DNA from: Burkholderia pseudomultivorans
GTDB lineage: Bacteria > Pseudomonadota > Gammaproteobacteria > Burkholderiales > Burkholderiaceae
DNA: 64,000 bases
Reading direction: 5' to 3'
NCBI RefSeq assembly: GCF_001718415.1
Contig: NZ_CP013378.1
Coordinates: 4,092,001 to 4,156,000, forward strand
Shown here: positions 9,079 through 17,354 of the stretch, piece by piece
How positions within the stretch are numbered: position 1 is the stretch's first letter
Layout: every line of letters starts with the position of its first letter
Made by a program: the position numbers and the translations under genes
Notes under the pieces: generated by a model
What the model saw: only the letters and a program-made list of their open reading frames with translations
Told to the model about the DNA's origin: nothing
The model's database searches: none

Positions 9079-9996
9079 TCAGTCGTCGTGCGCGCCCGTC
9101 AACGCCTCCGCCATCAGTTCCCCGAACCAGTCGATGAACGCGTTGAGCCGCCGCGACCGGTGCCGCCGGTGCGGATAGACGGCCGACACGTCCATCGGCT
9201 CGGCCCGATGCCCGGGCATCACCTCGACCAGCGCGCCGCTGTCCAGCAGATGCGCGACGTCGAAACGCGGAATCTGGATCAGCCCCATCCCCGCGATGCA
9301 GCTCGCGATATAGGTTTCCGCGTTGTTGACGATCACGCGGCTCGGCAGCGTCAGCGTGTGCAGGCCGCCGTCCGCGCGATACTCCCATTCGAGCTCGCGC
9401 CCGCTCGTCGGCGACGCATAGCCGATCGCCCAGTGCCCGTGCGCGAGCGCATCCGGATGCTCGGGCACGCCGCATTCGCGCAGATAGTCGGGGCTCGCGC
9501 AGTTGATCAGCGTGAATCGGCCGAGCGGCCGCACGACGAGGCTGCTGTCCGCAAGCCGCCCCACCCGGATCGCGCAGTCGACGCCTTCCTGCACCAGGTC
9601 GATCGACCGGTCGGTCGAGCCGAGCGACAGCTGCAGCTTAGGGTGGCGGCGAAACAGCGACGGCAGCGCGGGCGCGATCATGCGGCGCGCGATCCGGCTC
9701 GGCACGTCGACGTTCAGTCGACCGACCACGTCTCGATCGCGGCGGCGAAACAGCCGGTCGAGCTCGTCGGCCTCCGCGAGCAGGCGGCGGCCGCGCTCGA
9801 GCAGCAGCGCGCCGTCAGCGGTCAACTGCACCTGCCGCGTCGTGCGATGCAGCAGGCGCGTGCCGAGCGCCGCCTCGAGCTGCTGGACGGCCGCCGACAC
9901 GGTCGCGCGCGGCACGTCGAGCGCATGCGCGGCCTTGATGAAGCTGCCCATTTCGGCAACCTGAAGAAAGATCCTGACCTGGTCGAGCTTGTCCAT
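9079..9996 (-). CDS. LysR-family transcriptional regulator
   Basis: A 305-residue LysR protein from ATG 9996 (MDKLDQVRIFLQVAEMGSF); an open frame runs further upstream but lacks homology-like content there. The HTH is AAHALDVPRATVSAAVQQLEAALGTRLLHRTTR, of the subgroup acting on short-chain dehydrogenase or efflux genes, with GRLNVDVPSRIARRMI opening the effector domain. It reads in the same direction as the SDR gene upstream, separated by a strong terminator, and converges with the previous regulator. The SDR is a plausible target, not shown. Confidence 0.92.
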   Translation of the reverse strand: MDKLDQVRIFLQVAEMGSFIKAAHALDVPRATVSAAVQQLEAALGTRLLHRTTRQVQLTADGALLLERGRRLLAEADELDRLFRRRDRDVVGRLNVDVPSRIARRMIAPALPSLFRRHPKLQLSLGSTDRSIDLVQEGVDCAIRVGRLADSSLVVRPLGRFTLINCASPDYLRECGVPEHPDALAHGHWAIGYASPTSGRELEWEYRADGGLHTLTLPSRVIVNNAETYIASCIAGMGLIQIPRFDVAHLLDSGALVEVMPGHRAEPMDVSAVYPHRRHRSRRLNAFIDWFGELMAEALTGAHDD

Positions 9997-10055
9997 CGTC
10001 ACCGCGTTCGCTGGATTGATCGCCTGCCCCCCGGGCGCGCGTCGGGCCGCGCCGG

Positions 10056-10092
10056 AAACGAAACAGGCGCGCGGGGGTCGCCCGCGCGCCTG
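10056..10092 (-). terminator. Intrinsic terminator after the SDR gene
   Basis: CAGGCGCGCGGG (from 10064) pairs with CCCGCGCGCCTG (10081-10092). On the minus strand the stem is followed by TTTCGTTT, so it ends the SDR transcript before the LysR gene. Confidence 0.8.
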
Positions 10093-10139
10093 CTCATTGT
10101 CCACGCAAACCGGCCAGTGCGGCGCGCGAGGCGCGCCGC

Positions 10140-10913
10140 CTACTTCGTCGTATAGCCGCCGTTGATCAGGATCGTCTGGCCGGTGATCCACCAGCCGTCG
10201 GTCACCAGATGGCGGATGAACGGCACGACGTCCTCGATATCGGTCAGGCCGGTCTTGCTGAACGGCGACAGCGCGGCCGCGGTCTTGTGATACGCGACCG
10301 CATCGGCGCCTTCGGCCGGATAGAAGAACGGCGTGTCCATCGGGCCCGGCCCGACGGCCGTCACCGAGATCCCGCGCGCGCCGTATTCCTTCGCCGCCGC
10401 GCGCGTGAAATGCTCGACCGGCGCCTTCGACCCTTCGTAGGCCGCGTAGAACGGCGTGAATGCGCCGAGCAGCGACGTCACGAGCGTGACGAGCTTGCCG
10501 TTGTCCTCGAGATGCCGCCCGGCTTCCTTGATGAAGAAGAACGCCGACTTGCTGTTGACCGCGAACATGTCGTCGTATTCGGCCTCGCTGATCTCGGTGA
10601 TCGGCTTCTTCAGCACCTTGCCGACCGTGTTGATCGCGATGTCGATCCTGCCGAAGCGTTGCTTCGCGACGTCGAACAGCTTCTCGACCGCGCCGGCGGT
10701 CGTCAGGTCGCCCTGGAACGTGTCGGCCTGCGCGCCGGCCGCGCGCACGGCGGCGGCCGTCTCTTCGGCAGCGGCCTGCGTCGCGGCGCTGTTGTAGTGG
10801 ATCGCGACCGCCTTCGCGCCGTGGCTCGCCAAGTCGCGAGCGATCAGGCCGCCGAGGTTCTTCGCGCCGCCTGCGATCAGGACGACCTTGTCTGCGAGCG
10901 TATGAGTAGCCAC
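10140..10913 (-). CDS. Short-chain dehydrogenase/reductase (SDR)
   Basis: A 257-residue classical SDR. The Rossmann glycine motif is GGAKNLGG near the N-terminus, NTVG matches the NNAG structural motif, the catalytic Ser is in VTSLLG, and YEGSK gives the YxxxK pair. The protein ends with the usual WITGQTILINGGYT. It begins with GTG at 10913, with AAGGAG 8 bases upstream. It would oxidise or reduce an alcohol/ketone with NAD(P); the substrate cannot be named. A terminator follows. Confidence 0.92.
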   Translation of the reverse strand: MATHTLADKVVLIAGGAKNLGGLIARDLASHGAKAVAIHYNSAATQAAAEETAAAVRAAGAQADTFQGDLTTAGAVEKLFDVAKQRFGRIDIAINTVGKVLKKPITEISEAEYDDMFAVNSKSAFFFIKEAGRHLEDNGKLVTLVTSLLGAFTPFYAAYEGSKAPVEHFTRAAAKEYGARGISVTAVGPGPMDTPFFYPAEGADAVAYHKTAAALSPFSKTGLTDIEDVVPFIRHLVTDGWWITGQTILINGGYTTK

Positions 10914-11127
10914 GGTTGACTCCTTTTCGTTGAAGAAGCTCCGAGTGTAGGCATGTGCGACGCGCCGGTCAGCCGGCCGCGGCTGGATGGATTATCCAGA
11001 AAACCTGACCAATCGCGCAAAAACCGGCGATCAAGTGCGCGAAATGCGCGCTACCGCACCGACAAGGCAACCGGCCTGCGGCAGCCGGACGCGACGCGGC
11101 CCGCGACAGGATCGCCGCCCCGCCCGC

Positions 11128-11628
11128 TCAGCGCGCGTAGCGCGCGGCATCGATCTTGCCGAGCAGCCATTGCATCCCGGCGAGATGCTGCTGATCGTGG
11201 CTGCACAGGTAATGGATGAGCCCGCGCACGGTCAGCGGGCCGTAGCCTTCGAACTCGCCGGTGCGGGCGAACTGCTCGGGCGTGAGGCGCGACACGAGAT
11301 CGAGCGTCTCGCGCCGCGCCGCGCGAAACGCGGCCAGCACGTCGGACGCGTACGCGTCGTCGTAGCGCCGCGCGAGCGCGAGCGCATCGCCGTCGAGCGA
11401 CACGAGCAGCGGCCAGTCCTCGTCGAGCATCCGCCGCAGCCGCACGTGATAGCCGTCGATCTCGATGTCGCGCACGTGGCACAGCTGGCCGAGCGGCGAG
11501 AAATGCTCGCTCGGCATGCCGGTCCAGTCGTCGGGCGTCCAGCGCGCATAGCCGTCGGGCACGGCGGCGAACTGCGCTTCGAGCTGGCGGGGAAAATCGG
11601 CGAGTGCGTCGAGCGTCGTCGGATTCAT
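11128..11628 (-). CDS. DinB-like four-helix metalloprotein
   Basis: A 166-residue protein of the DinB/YfiT superfamily, starting MNPTTLDALADFPRQLEAQF. The expected metal-binding His residues are in QLCHVRDIE and in CSHDQQHLAGM near the C-terminus. GGAG lies about 7 bases before the ATG at 11628. Members of the family act as thiol-dependent transferases or are of unknown role. It lies 66 bases behind copC on the same strand, but no functional link is evident. Confidence 0.85.
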   Translation of the reverse strand: MNPTTLDALADFPRQLEAQFAAVPDGYARWTPDDWTGMPSEHFSPLGQLCHVRDIEIDGYHVRLRRMLDEDWPLLVSLDGDALALARRYDDAYASDVLAAFRAARRETLDLVSRLTPEQFARTGEFEGYGPLTVRGLIHYLCSHDQQHLAGMQWLLGKIDAARYAR

Positions 11629-11694
11629 GCGGAGACTCCGTGTCGGATGGGACGCCGGCGAGCCCGGCACCGGCCCGCCGACGCCGTGGCGAGC

Positions 11695-12069
11695 TTACTT
11701 GACGCTGAAGCCGTATGCGCCCTGCGTCCGGTGCCCGTCGGTCGCGACGGCCACCCACTTCACCGTGTAGGCGCCGGCGCCGAGCGCGGCGAGCGGCACC
11801 GTCATGCGCTTGCGGTTCGCGGCGTCGATGCGCGCGCGGCCGTCCGACACGGTCTTGCCGTCGCCGTCGACCACCACGATCGAGCTGAACGCCGGCTCGA
11901 GCGTTTCGGTGAAGTCGATCGTGACGGCCGCCGGCGCGGCGGCAAGCGCCGCGTTCGCGGCCGGATCGCTGCTCGCGACGTGCGCATGCGCGAACGCGGC
12001 CGACGAAATGGTCGCGGCGAGCACGACGGCGGCGGCCTTGCGGCCGAACGGGAACGAATCGAAATACAT
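11695..12069 (-). CDS. copC: Periplasmic copper-binding protein CopC/YobA family
   Basis: A 124-residue exported protein with a signal peptide (about residues 1-27, cut after AFA) and a mature N-terminus HAHVASSDPA, where the amino-terminal His is the copper ligand typical of CopC. IDFTETLEPAFSSIVV, YTVKWVAVATDGHRTQGAYGFSV complete the beta-sandwich. It handles Cu(II) in the periplasm. Its usual partner, the membrane protein CopD, is not adjacent; the next gene is DinB-like. Confidence 0.93.
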   Translation of the reverse strand: MYFDSFPFGRKAAAVVLAATISSAAFAHAHVASSDPAANAALAAAPAAVTIDFTETLEPAFSSIVVVDGDGKTVSDGRARIDAANRKRMTVPLAALGAGAYTVKWVAVATDGHRTQGAYGFSVK

Positions 12070-12173
12070 GGGCTTTCCGTGAAGAATGAACAGGCGCCAC
12101 GCGCCGCGCGGCGTCCCGGCAGCTTACCAGCGCGCGCCGGCACGCGCGCAGCGCTTGGTAGAATGCGCGCGCT

Positions 12174-12890
12174 ATGGATCTCGAAAGCATTCTCTACACG
12201 CAGGGCTTCGGCTCGCGCCGCCAGTGCCGCGGCCTGATCGACGCGGGCCGCGTCGCCATCGCGGGCGCGCCCGCGACCGACCCGGACGCCCGGTTCGACA
12301 CCGACGGCCTCGTCTTCACCGTCGACGGCACGCCGTGGCCCTTCCATGCGCGCGCGTATCTCGCGCTGAACAAGCCGGCCGGCTACGAGTGCTCGCGCGA
12401 TCCGCAGCATCACGCGAGCGTGTTCAGCCTGCTGCCCGCGCCGCTCGTCGCGCGCGGCGTGCAGTGCGTCGGCCGCCTCGACCAGGACACGACCGGCCTG
12501 CTGCTGCTGTCCGACGACGGCCAGTTCGTGCACGCGTACACGTCGCCCAAGCGCAAGGTACCGAAAACCTACGTCGCGACCGTGCGCCATCCGCTCGACG
12601 ACGCGCAGCTCGACGCGCTGCGCACCGGCGTGCAGCTGCACGGCGAGCCCAGGCCGATCGCGGCGGTCGCCGCCGACGCGCGCGACACGCACGCGCTCGC
12701 GCTGACCGTCCTCGAAGGCAAGTATCACCAGGTGAAGCGCATGGTCGCGGCGGCCAGCAACCGCGTGGAAGCGCTGCACCGCGAGCGCATCGGCGGCTTC
12801 ACGCTGCCGGACGACCTGGCACCGGGTGCATGGCGCTGGCTCGACGACGCCGACCTTTCAGCGCTGCGCAATCCCGTCAAAACCCTGTAA
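12174..12890 (+). CDS. rsuA: 16S rRNA pseudouridine(516) synthase RsuA
   Basis: A 238-residue enzyme with an N-terminal S4-like RNA-binding region (SILYTQGFGSRRQCRGLIDAGRVAI) and the RsuA/TruA-like catalytic domain: GRLDQDTTGLLLLSDDG contains the catalytic Asp, and TVLEGKYHQVKRMV is the family's second signature. It isomerises U516 of 16S rRNA. It is divergent from copC by about 100 bases. RluE at 56114 is a paralogue of shorter form. Confidence 0.92.
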   Translation: MDLESILYTQGFGSRRQCRGLIDAGRVAIAGAPATDPDARFDTDGLVFTVDGTPWPFHARAYLALNKPAGYECSRDPQHHASVFSLLPAPLVARGVQCVGRLDQDTTGLLLLSDDGQFVHAYTSPKRKVPKTYVATVRHPLDDAQLDALRTGVQLHGEPRPIAAVAADARDTHALALTVLEGKYHQVKRMVAAASNRVEALHRERIGGFTLPDDLAPGAWRWLDDADLSALRNPVKTL

Positions 12891-12996
12891 GGGAAAATCC
12901 GCACGACCGTTCGAAGGCTGCCCGCATCGCAGCCGCAGGTTCCCCCGCTATACTGAAACGACAAGCTGTACGAGCAGCGATGCTGGGGGAGACGTC

Positions 12997-13185
12997 ATGC
13001 ATACCAACCAATCGTTCGAACTGTCCTACGTGATCATCGCGTTCGCGGTCGTCGGCGCCATCGCGATCGGTGCCCTGCTGGCCACGATGCGCGCCAGGCA
13101 CCAATATCATCCGAACCTGATCGGCGCACTGATCGGCGCGCTGCTGTGCTTCCTGCTGATCGAGGCGCTACCGGCGCTGACCTGA
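12997..13185 (+). CDS. Small two-helix membrane protein of unknown function
   Basis: A 62-residue protein starting MHTNQSFELSYVIIAFAV. Two hydrophobic stretches, VIIAFAVVGAIAIGALLA and LIGALIGALLCFLLIEAL, are separated by the basic loop TMRARHQYHPN, so it should be a hairpin in the inner membrane. GGGGGAG lies six bases before the ATG. Its 3' end overlaps the convergent neighbour by 18 bases. I do not recognise a family. Confidence 0.7.
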   Translation: MHTNQSFELSYVIIAFAVVGAIAIGALLATMRARHQYHPNLIGALIGALLCFLLIEALPALT

Positions 13186-14202
13186 CGCGCCGCCCGGCGC
13201 GAGCGTTTGAAGGAATTCGTCTACGGTCGGATAGCGCAGGCTCACGCACAATTCGGTCTTGAGCCGTGCGTTGGACAGCCGTCGCGACTCGCGCATGAAC
13301 GACAGCAGCGTCGGCTCGAGCTGGCGCTCGGCGTCCGCGCGGCTGATGCGCGGCGGCCGCGGCAGGCCGAACGCCTGCGCGACCCGGTCGAAATAGTCTC
13401 CCATCCGCAGTTCGCTGTCGTCCGACGCGTGCACCGCGCGCGCCGGCCTGCCGCGTTCGGCCGCGCGGCGCAGGATCGTCGCGAGGTCGTCCGCATGGAT
13501 GTGGTTCGTGTAGACGTCGTCGGCCGTCTCGAGCGCAGGCGTGCCGCGCTCGAGACGCGCGAGCGGCAGCCGGTTCTCCGCGTAGATGCCCGGGATGCGC
13601 ACGATACGCGCGGACAGCACGCCCCGCGCCGTCGCCGCGCGCAGCTGCCGTTCGGCCGACACGCGGCGAAACGCACGCGGATTCGCGGGGCGCAGCGGCC
13701 GGGTTTCGTCGATGCGCGCCCCGCCGCAGTCGCCGTAAACGCCCGTCGTGCTCGCGTAGACGAGCCGTGGCGCGCGAAGGCCGTCGGGTACAATACGCGC
13801 TTTCCGGCCGGGCGCGCCAACCTGCCGGGACGCGACGCGCAGCGTGCGCAGCCGGCCCACCGCCGATACGGGCTGGCCCGGCCGCCGGGCAGGCATGCTC
13901 AATGCGGCGATCAGCGCACGCGTGCGCCGGTCGTCACGGCCGTCGGGCTGCGGCGGCGCGAGATGCAGGACCGTGCGGGCAAGGCCCGCGATGCGGCGCA
14001 GCGTGGCGCGCTGGTCGAGATTGCCGACGATCGGCGTCGCGCCCGCGTCGCGCAGCGCGTCGCGGCGCGCCGGATGGCTCGTCAGCGCGACGATCCGCGG
14101 GTTGCAGCGCGCGCCGCGCCATTGCGCGACGCAGCGCAGGCCGACGTCGCCGCAGCCGACGATCAGCGCGCGCGGCCGGCGCAGGGTTCGTGTCGCGATC
14201 AT
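13168..14202 (-). CDS. NAD(P)-binding epimerase-like protein
   Basis: A 344-residue extended-SDR-like protein. The Rossmann motif is LIVGCGDVGLR at the N-terminus; YASTTGVYGDCGG carries the Ser/Thr-Tyr region, although the usual YxxxK Lys is not obvious after it, and RIPGIYAENRLPLARL and NHIHADDL are typical of YeeD/SDR_a sugar-epimerase-like proteins. The start at 14202 is chosen because the Rossmann strand follows at once; no strong ribosome site is seen, and upstream Met codons exist. An insertion rich in Arg in the middle (about residues 110-150) looks unusual. Activity is unknown. Confidence 0.75.
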   Translation of the reverse strand: MIATRTLRRPRALIVGCGDVGLRCVAQWRGARCNPRIVALTSHPARRDALRDAGATPIVGNLDQRATLRRIAGLARTVLHLAPPQPDGRDDRRTRALIAALSMPARRPGQPVSAVGRLRTLRVASRQVGAPGRKARIVPDGLRAPRLVYASTTGVYGDCGGARIDETRPLRPANPRAFRRVSAERQLRAATARGVLSARIVRIPGIYAENRLPLARLERGTPALETADDVYTNHIHADDLATILRRAAERGRPARAVHASDDSELRMGDYFDRVAQAFGLPRPPRISRADAERQLEPTLLSFMRESRRLSNARLKTELCVSLRYPTVDEFLQTLAPGGASGQRR

Positions 14203-14308
14203 GTTGTTTGCGAAATCAGTAGCCACCGTTGCGCGACGCGCAACGGATTGCATTGTAGCTGCCGTGCGCGACATGCACGGTCCCCACATTTTGTTCTAGT
14301 TTGGTTCT

Positions 14309-15340
14309 ATGGCATTCAACGTCACTCTCAAGCAAAGCGGCCGGCAGTTCCAGGTCGAGTCGGATGAAACCGTGCTGGCCGCCGCGCTGCGCCAGAACGT
14401 CCATCTGCCGTACGGCTGCAAGAACGGCGCGTGCGGCTCCTGCAAGGGGCAGATCGTGTCGGGGCAGATCGAGCAGGGTCCGCACGCGGCGTCGGCGCTG
14501 TCCAACGACGAACGCACGCGCGGCCTCGCGCTGCTGTGCTGCTCGAAGGCGCAATGCGATCTCGAGATCGACGTGCGCGAGATCGCCGGCGTCGACGGCG
14601 TGCAGGTCAAGAAGCTGCCGTGCCGGATCGCCGCGCTCGAACGCAAGGCCGACGACGTGATGGTCGTGAAGCTGCAGCTGCCGGCCAACGAGCGCCTGCA
14701 GTATCTGGCGGGCCAGTACGTCGAGTTCATCCTGAAGGACGGCGCGCGCCGCAGCTACTCGATGGCGAACGCGCCGCACGAGGAAGGCCCGATCGAGCTG
14801 CATATCCGCCACATGCCGGGCGGCAAGTTCACCGACCACGTGTTCGGCGCGATGAAGGAGCGCGACATCCTGCGCTTCGAGGGGCCGCTCGGCACGTTCT
14901 TCCTGCGCGAGGATTCCGACAAGCCGATCGTGCTGCTCGCATCGGGCACCGGCTTCGCGCCGATCAAGGCGATCATCGAGCACGTGAAGCACGCGGGCAT
15001 CACGCGGCCGATGACGCTCTACTGGGGCGCGCGCCGCAAGAAGGACATCTATCTCGGCGAGCTGGCCGAGCAGTGGGCGCGCGAGATCCCGAACTTCAAG
15101 TACGTGCCGGTGCTGTCGGAGCCGGACGCCGCCGACCAGTGGACGGGCCGCACCGGCTTCGTGCACCGCGCGGTGATCGAGGACCTGCCCGACCTGTCGG
15201 GTCATCAGATCTACGCGTGCGGCGCGCCGGTGATGGTCGAGTCGGCGCAGCGCGACTTCACGCAGCACCACGGGCTGCCGGCCGACGAGTTCTACGCGGA
15301 CTCGTTCACGAGCGCTGCCGACCTCGCGCATCCGGTCTGA
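14309..15340 (+). CDS. 2Fe-2S/FAD reductase (CDP-6-deoxy-delta-3,4-glucoseen reductase-like)
   Basis: A 343-residue electron-transfer flavoprotein. The N-terminal plant-type ferredoxin domain (about 1-90) has PYGCKNGACGSCKG plus a later Cys pair in LLCCSKA. Then comes an FAD domain with RRSYSMAN and an NAD domain with LLASGTGFAPIKAII and the C-terminal YACGAPVMV. It passes electrons from NAD(P)H via FAD to the 2Fe-2S centre and on to a partner. It is often annotated as AscD, but no deoxysugar genes are near; a role as a general oxygenase or lipid-metabolism reductase is equally possible. Confidence 0.85.
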   Translation: MAFNVTLKQSGRQFQVESDETVLAAALRQNVHLPYGCKNGACGSCKGQIVSGQIEQGPHAASALSNDERTRGLALLCCSKAQCDLEIDVREIAGVDGVQVKKLPCRIAALERKADDVMVVKLQLPANERLQYLAGQYVEFILKDGARRSYSMANAPHEEGPIELHIRHMPGGKFTDHVFGAMKERDILRFEGPLGTFFLREDSDKPIVLLASGTGFAPIKAIIEHVKHAGITRPMTLYWGARRKKDIYLGELAEQWAREIPNFKYVPVLSEPDAADQWTGRTGFVHRAVIEDLPDLSGHQIYACGAPVMVESAQRDFTQHHGLPADEFYADSFTSAADLAHPV

Positions 15341-15397
15341 CGCCGGCGCGCGTCCCGCGCCGGGCGCCGCGATGTCACATCGATGGCATCGCGGCGG

Positions 15398-15427
15398 TTT
15401 ACAGTCGGGCGCGGGATGCCTTATGCT
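15398..15427 (+). promoter_or_regulatory. Candidate sigma-70 promoter of the argD leader
   Basis: TTTACA (15398-15403) and TATGCT (15422-15427) are spaced by 18 bases. Transcription would start at about 15434, right at the ATG of the leader ORF, so the leader peptide would be translated from a leaderless start. This places the terminator at 15574 inside the argD leader. Confidence 0.5.
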
Positions 15428-15434
15428 TGCGCAC

Positions 15435-15518
15435 ATGAACCGCTTCCTGTCCGCCCTCCGACGTCGCCGCTCGCCGCTCCTCCCGGATGCCGCCGGCTCG
15501 TCACGGACTCGCGCGTAA
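15435..15518 (+). CDS. Putative Arg-rich leader peptide upstream of argD
   Basis: A 27-residue ORF: MNRFLSALRRRRSPLLP, then DAAGSSRTRA and stop. Seven residues are Arg, four of them in a row (CGACGTCGCCGC at 15459-15470). It lies between a good promoter and an intrinsic terminator ahead of an acetylornithine transaminase gene, as expected for translation-coupled attenuation by arginyl-tRNA. The stop TAA is inside the 5' arm of a perfect 8-bp inverted repeat (GCGTAACC 15513-15520 with GGTTACGC 15547-15554). No ribosome site precedes it. Function is inferred. Confidence 0.4.
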   Translation: MNRFLSALRRRRSPLLPDAAGSSRTRA

Positions 15519-15573
15519 CCCCCACCTGCTTCATCGCTGCTTCACCGGTTACGCACAAGCTGTTCGATCCACC

Positions 15574-15598
15574 AGCCACGGCATTCCGTGGCTTTTTT
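15574..15598 (+). terminator. Intrinsic terminator in the argD leader (possible attenuator)
   Basis: AGCCACGG (15574-15581) pairs perfectly with CCGTGGCT (15586-15593) around a CATT loop and is followed by six T. It is 42 bases upstream of the argD ATG and about 230 bases after the preceding gene's stop, so it may end that gene's readthrough, or act as an attenuator of the argD transcript. Confidence 0.8.
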
Positions 15599-15639
15599 AT
15601 TGCCCGTTTCGCTTTCAACGTCCGCTGGAGTCTGCTGCC

Positions 15640-16824
15640 ATGCCCCTGAACGATTACCCGATCGACTCGCTGATGTACATCACGAACCGCCCCGACATCG
15701 TGTTTACGCACGGCAAGGGTTCGTGGCTCTACGATCACACGGGCAAGCGCTATCTGGACTTCATCCAGGGCTGGGCCGTCAACAGCCTCGGGCATTGCAA
15801 CGACGGCATCGTCGAAGCGCTGAAGACGCAGGCCGACAAGCTGCTGAACCCGTCGCCGGCGTTCTACAACGAGCCGATGGCGAAGCTCGCGGGCCTGCTC
15901 ACGCAGCACAGCGTGTTCGACAAGGTGTTCTTCACGAACAGCGGCGCGGAAGCGAACGAAGGCGCGATCAAGCTCGCGCGCAAGTGGGGCCGCAAGTTCA
16001 GGAACGGCGCGTACGAGATCATCACGTTCGACCACAGCTTCCACGGCCGCACGCTCGCGACGATGTCGGCCAGCGGCAAGCCGGGCTGGGACACGATCTA
16101 CGCGCCGCAAGTGCCGGGCTTCCCGAAGGCCGAGCTGAACAACATCAATTCGGTCGAGAAGCTGATCACCGACAAGACCGTCGCGGTGATGCTCGAACCG
16201 ATCCAGGGCGAAGGCGGCGTGCTGCCGGCGACGCCCGAATTCATGCGCGAGCTGCGCGCGCTGACCCGGCAGCACAACCTGCTGCTGATCGTCGACGAAG
16301 TGCAGAGCGGCTGTGGCCGCGCGGGCACGCTGTTCGCCTACGAGCTGTCGGGCATCGAGCCGGACATCATGACGCTCGCGAAGGGCATCGGCGGCGGCGT
16401 GCCGCTCGGCGCGCTGCTGTCGAAGGCCGACGTCGCGGTGTTCGAGGCCGGCGACCAGGGCGGCACGTACAACGGCAACCCGCTGATGACGGCGGTCGGC
16501 CATTCGGTGATCTCGCAGCTCGTCGCGCCCGGCTTCCTCGAAGGCGTGCGGGCGCGCGGCGAATACCTGAAGCGCAAGCTGCTCGAGCTGTCGGAGGAAC
16601 GCGGCTTCGAAGGCGAACGCGGCGAAGGCCTGTTGCGCGCGCTGCTGCTCGGCAAGGACATCGGCCCGCAGATCGTCGAGAAGGCGCGCGACATGCAGCC
16701 CGACGGCCTGCTGCTGAACGCCGCACGCCCGAACCTGCTACGCTTCATGCCCGCGCTGAACGTGACGACCGAGGAAATCGACCAGATGATGGCGATGCTG
16801 CGGTCGGTGCTCGATACGCTCTGA
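15640..16824 (+). CDS. argD: Acetylornithine transaminase-like class-III aminotransferase
   Basis: A 394-residue PLP enzyme starting MPLNDYPIDSLMYITNRPD, with GGAG about 9 bases before the ATG. Motifs: NSGAEANEGAIKLARKWG, HGRTLATMSASGK, EPIQGEGGV, IVDEVQSGCGRAG and the PLP Lys in TLAKGIGGGVPLGA. It converts N-acetylglutamate semialdehyde to N-acetylornithine in arginine synthesis; close relatives can also use succinyl-ornithine or lysine intermediates. The leader contains an Arg-rich mini-ORF and a terminator, see those entries. The GNAT gene follows after 13 bases. Confidence 0.88.
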   Translation: MPLNDYPIDSLMYITNRPDIVFTHGKGSWLYDHTGKRYLDFIQGWAVNSLGHCNDGIVEALKTQADKLLNPSPAFYNEPMAKLAGLLTQHSVFDKVFFTNSGAEANEGAIKLARKWGRKFRNGAYEIITFDHSFHGRTLATMSASGKPGWDTIYAPQVPGFPKAELNNINSVEKLITDKTVAVMLEPIQGEGGVLPATPEFMRELRALTRQHNLLLIVDEVQSGCGRAGTLFAYELSGIEPDIMTLAKGIGGGVPLGALLSKADVAVFEAGDQGGTYNGNPLMTAVGHSVISQLVAPGFLEGVRARGEYLKRKLLELSEERGFEGERGEGLLRALLLGKDIGPQIVEKARDMQPDGLLLNAARPNLLRFMPALNVTTEEIDQMMAMLRSVLDTL

Positions 16825-16837
16825 GGAGAACCCGCCG

Positions 16838-17293
16838 ATGGATGCCGCCGCCGATGCCGTCGTGATCCGCCCGTTCGAACGCGCCGACACCGATGCCGTG
16901 CTCGCGGTGTGGCGCGACGCGTTTCCGCATTACGACGCGGCCGGCGCGCCGCCGCATCGCGATCCGCGGCGATCGATCGAGCTGAAGCTCGCGACGCAGC
17001 CGGAGCTGTTCTTCGTCGCAACCTGCGGCGCGCGCGTGGTCGGCACGCTGATGGCGGGCTTCGACGGGCATCGCGGCTGGCTCTACTCGTTCGGCGTCGC
17101 GCACGATGCGCGGCGGCTCGGCATCGGCCGCGCACTGATCGCGCATGCGGAGCGTGCGCTGGCCGAGCGCGGCTGCCTGAAGATCAACCTGCAGGTGCTG
17201 CCCGGCAACGATGACGCGTGCCGCTTCTATGCGGCGCTCGGCTATCGCGTCGAGGAACGCATCTCGTTCGGCAAGACGCTGCCGGCCGCGTAA
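16838..17293 (+). CDS. GNAT-family N-acetyltransferase (YpeA-like)
   Basis: A 151-residue acetyltransferase. The acetyl-CoA-binding motif A is DARRLGIGRALIAHAERAL near residues 90-110; the C-terminal FYAALGYRVEERISFGK is the GNAT motif B, as in YpeA. AGGAGA precedes the ATG, and the gene begins 13 bases after argD, so the two are probably cotranscribed. Substrate unknown. A terminator follows directly. Confidence 0.9.
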   Translation: MDAAADAVVIRPFERADTDAVLAVWRDAFPHYDAAGAPPHRDPRRSIELKLATQPELFFVATCGARVVGTLMAGFDGHRGWLYSFGVAHDARRLGIGRALIAHAERALAERGCLKINLQVLPGNDDACRFYAALGYRVEERISFGKTLPAA

Positions 17294-17312
17294 AAGCCGA
17301 TGCCGTTGCAAC

Positions 17313-17346
17313 GGCCGCCTGCCCATGCGGGCACGGCGGCCTTTTT
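17313..17346 (+). terminator. Intrinsic terminator after the argD-GNAT unit
   Basis: GGCCGCCTGCCC pairs with GGGCACGGCGGCC (one mismatch inside) around ATGC, followed by TTTTTC. Confidence 0.85.
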
Positions 17347-17354
17347 CATGCGCG

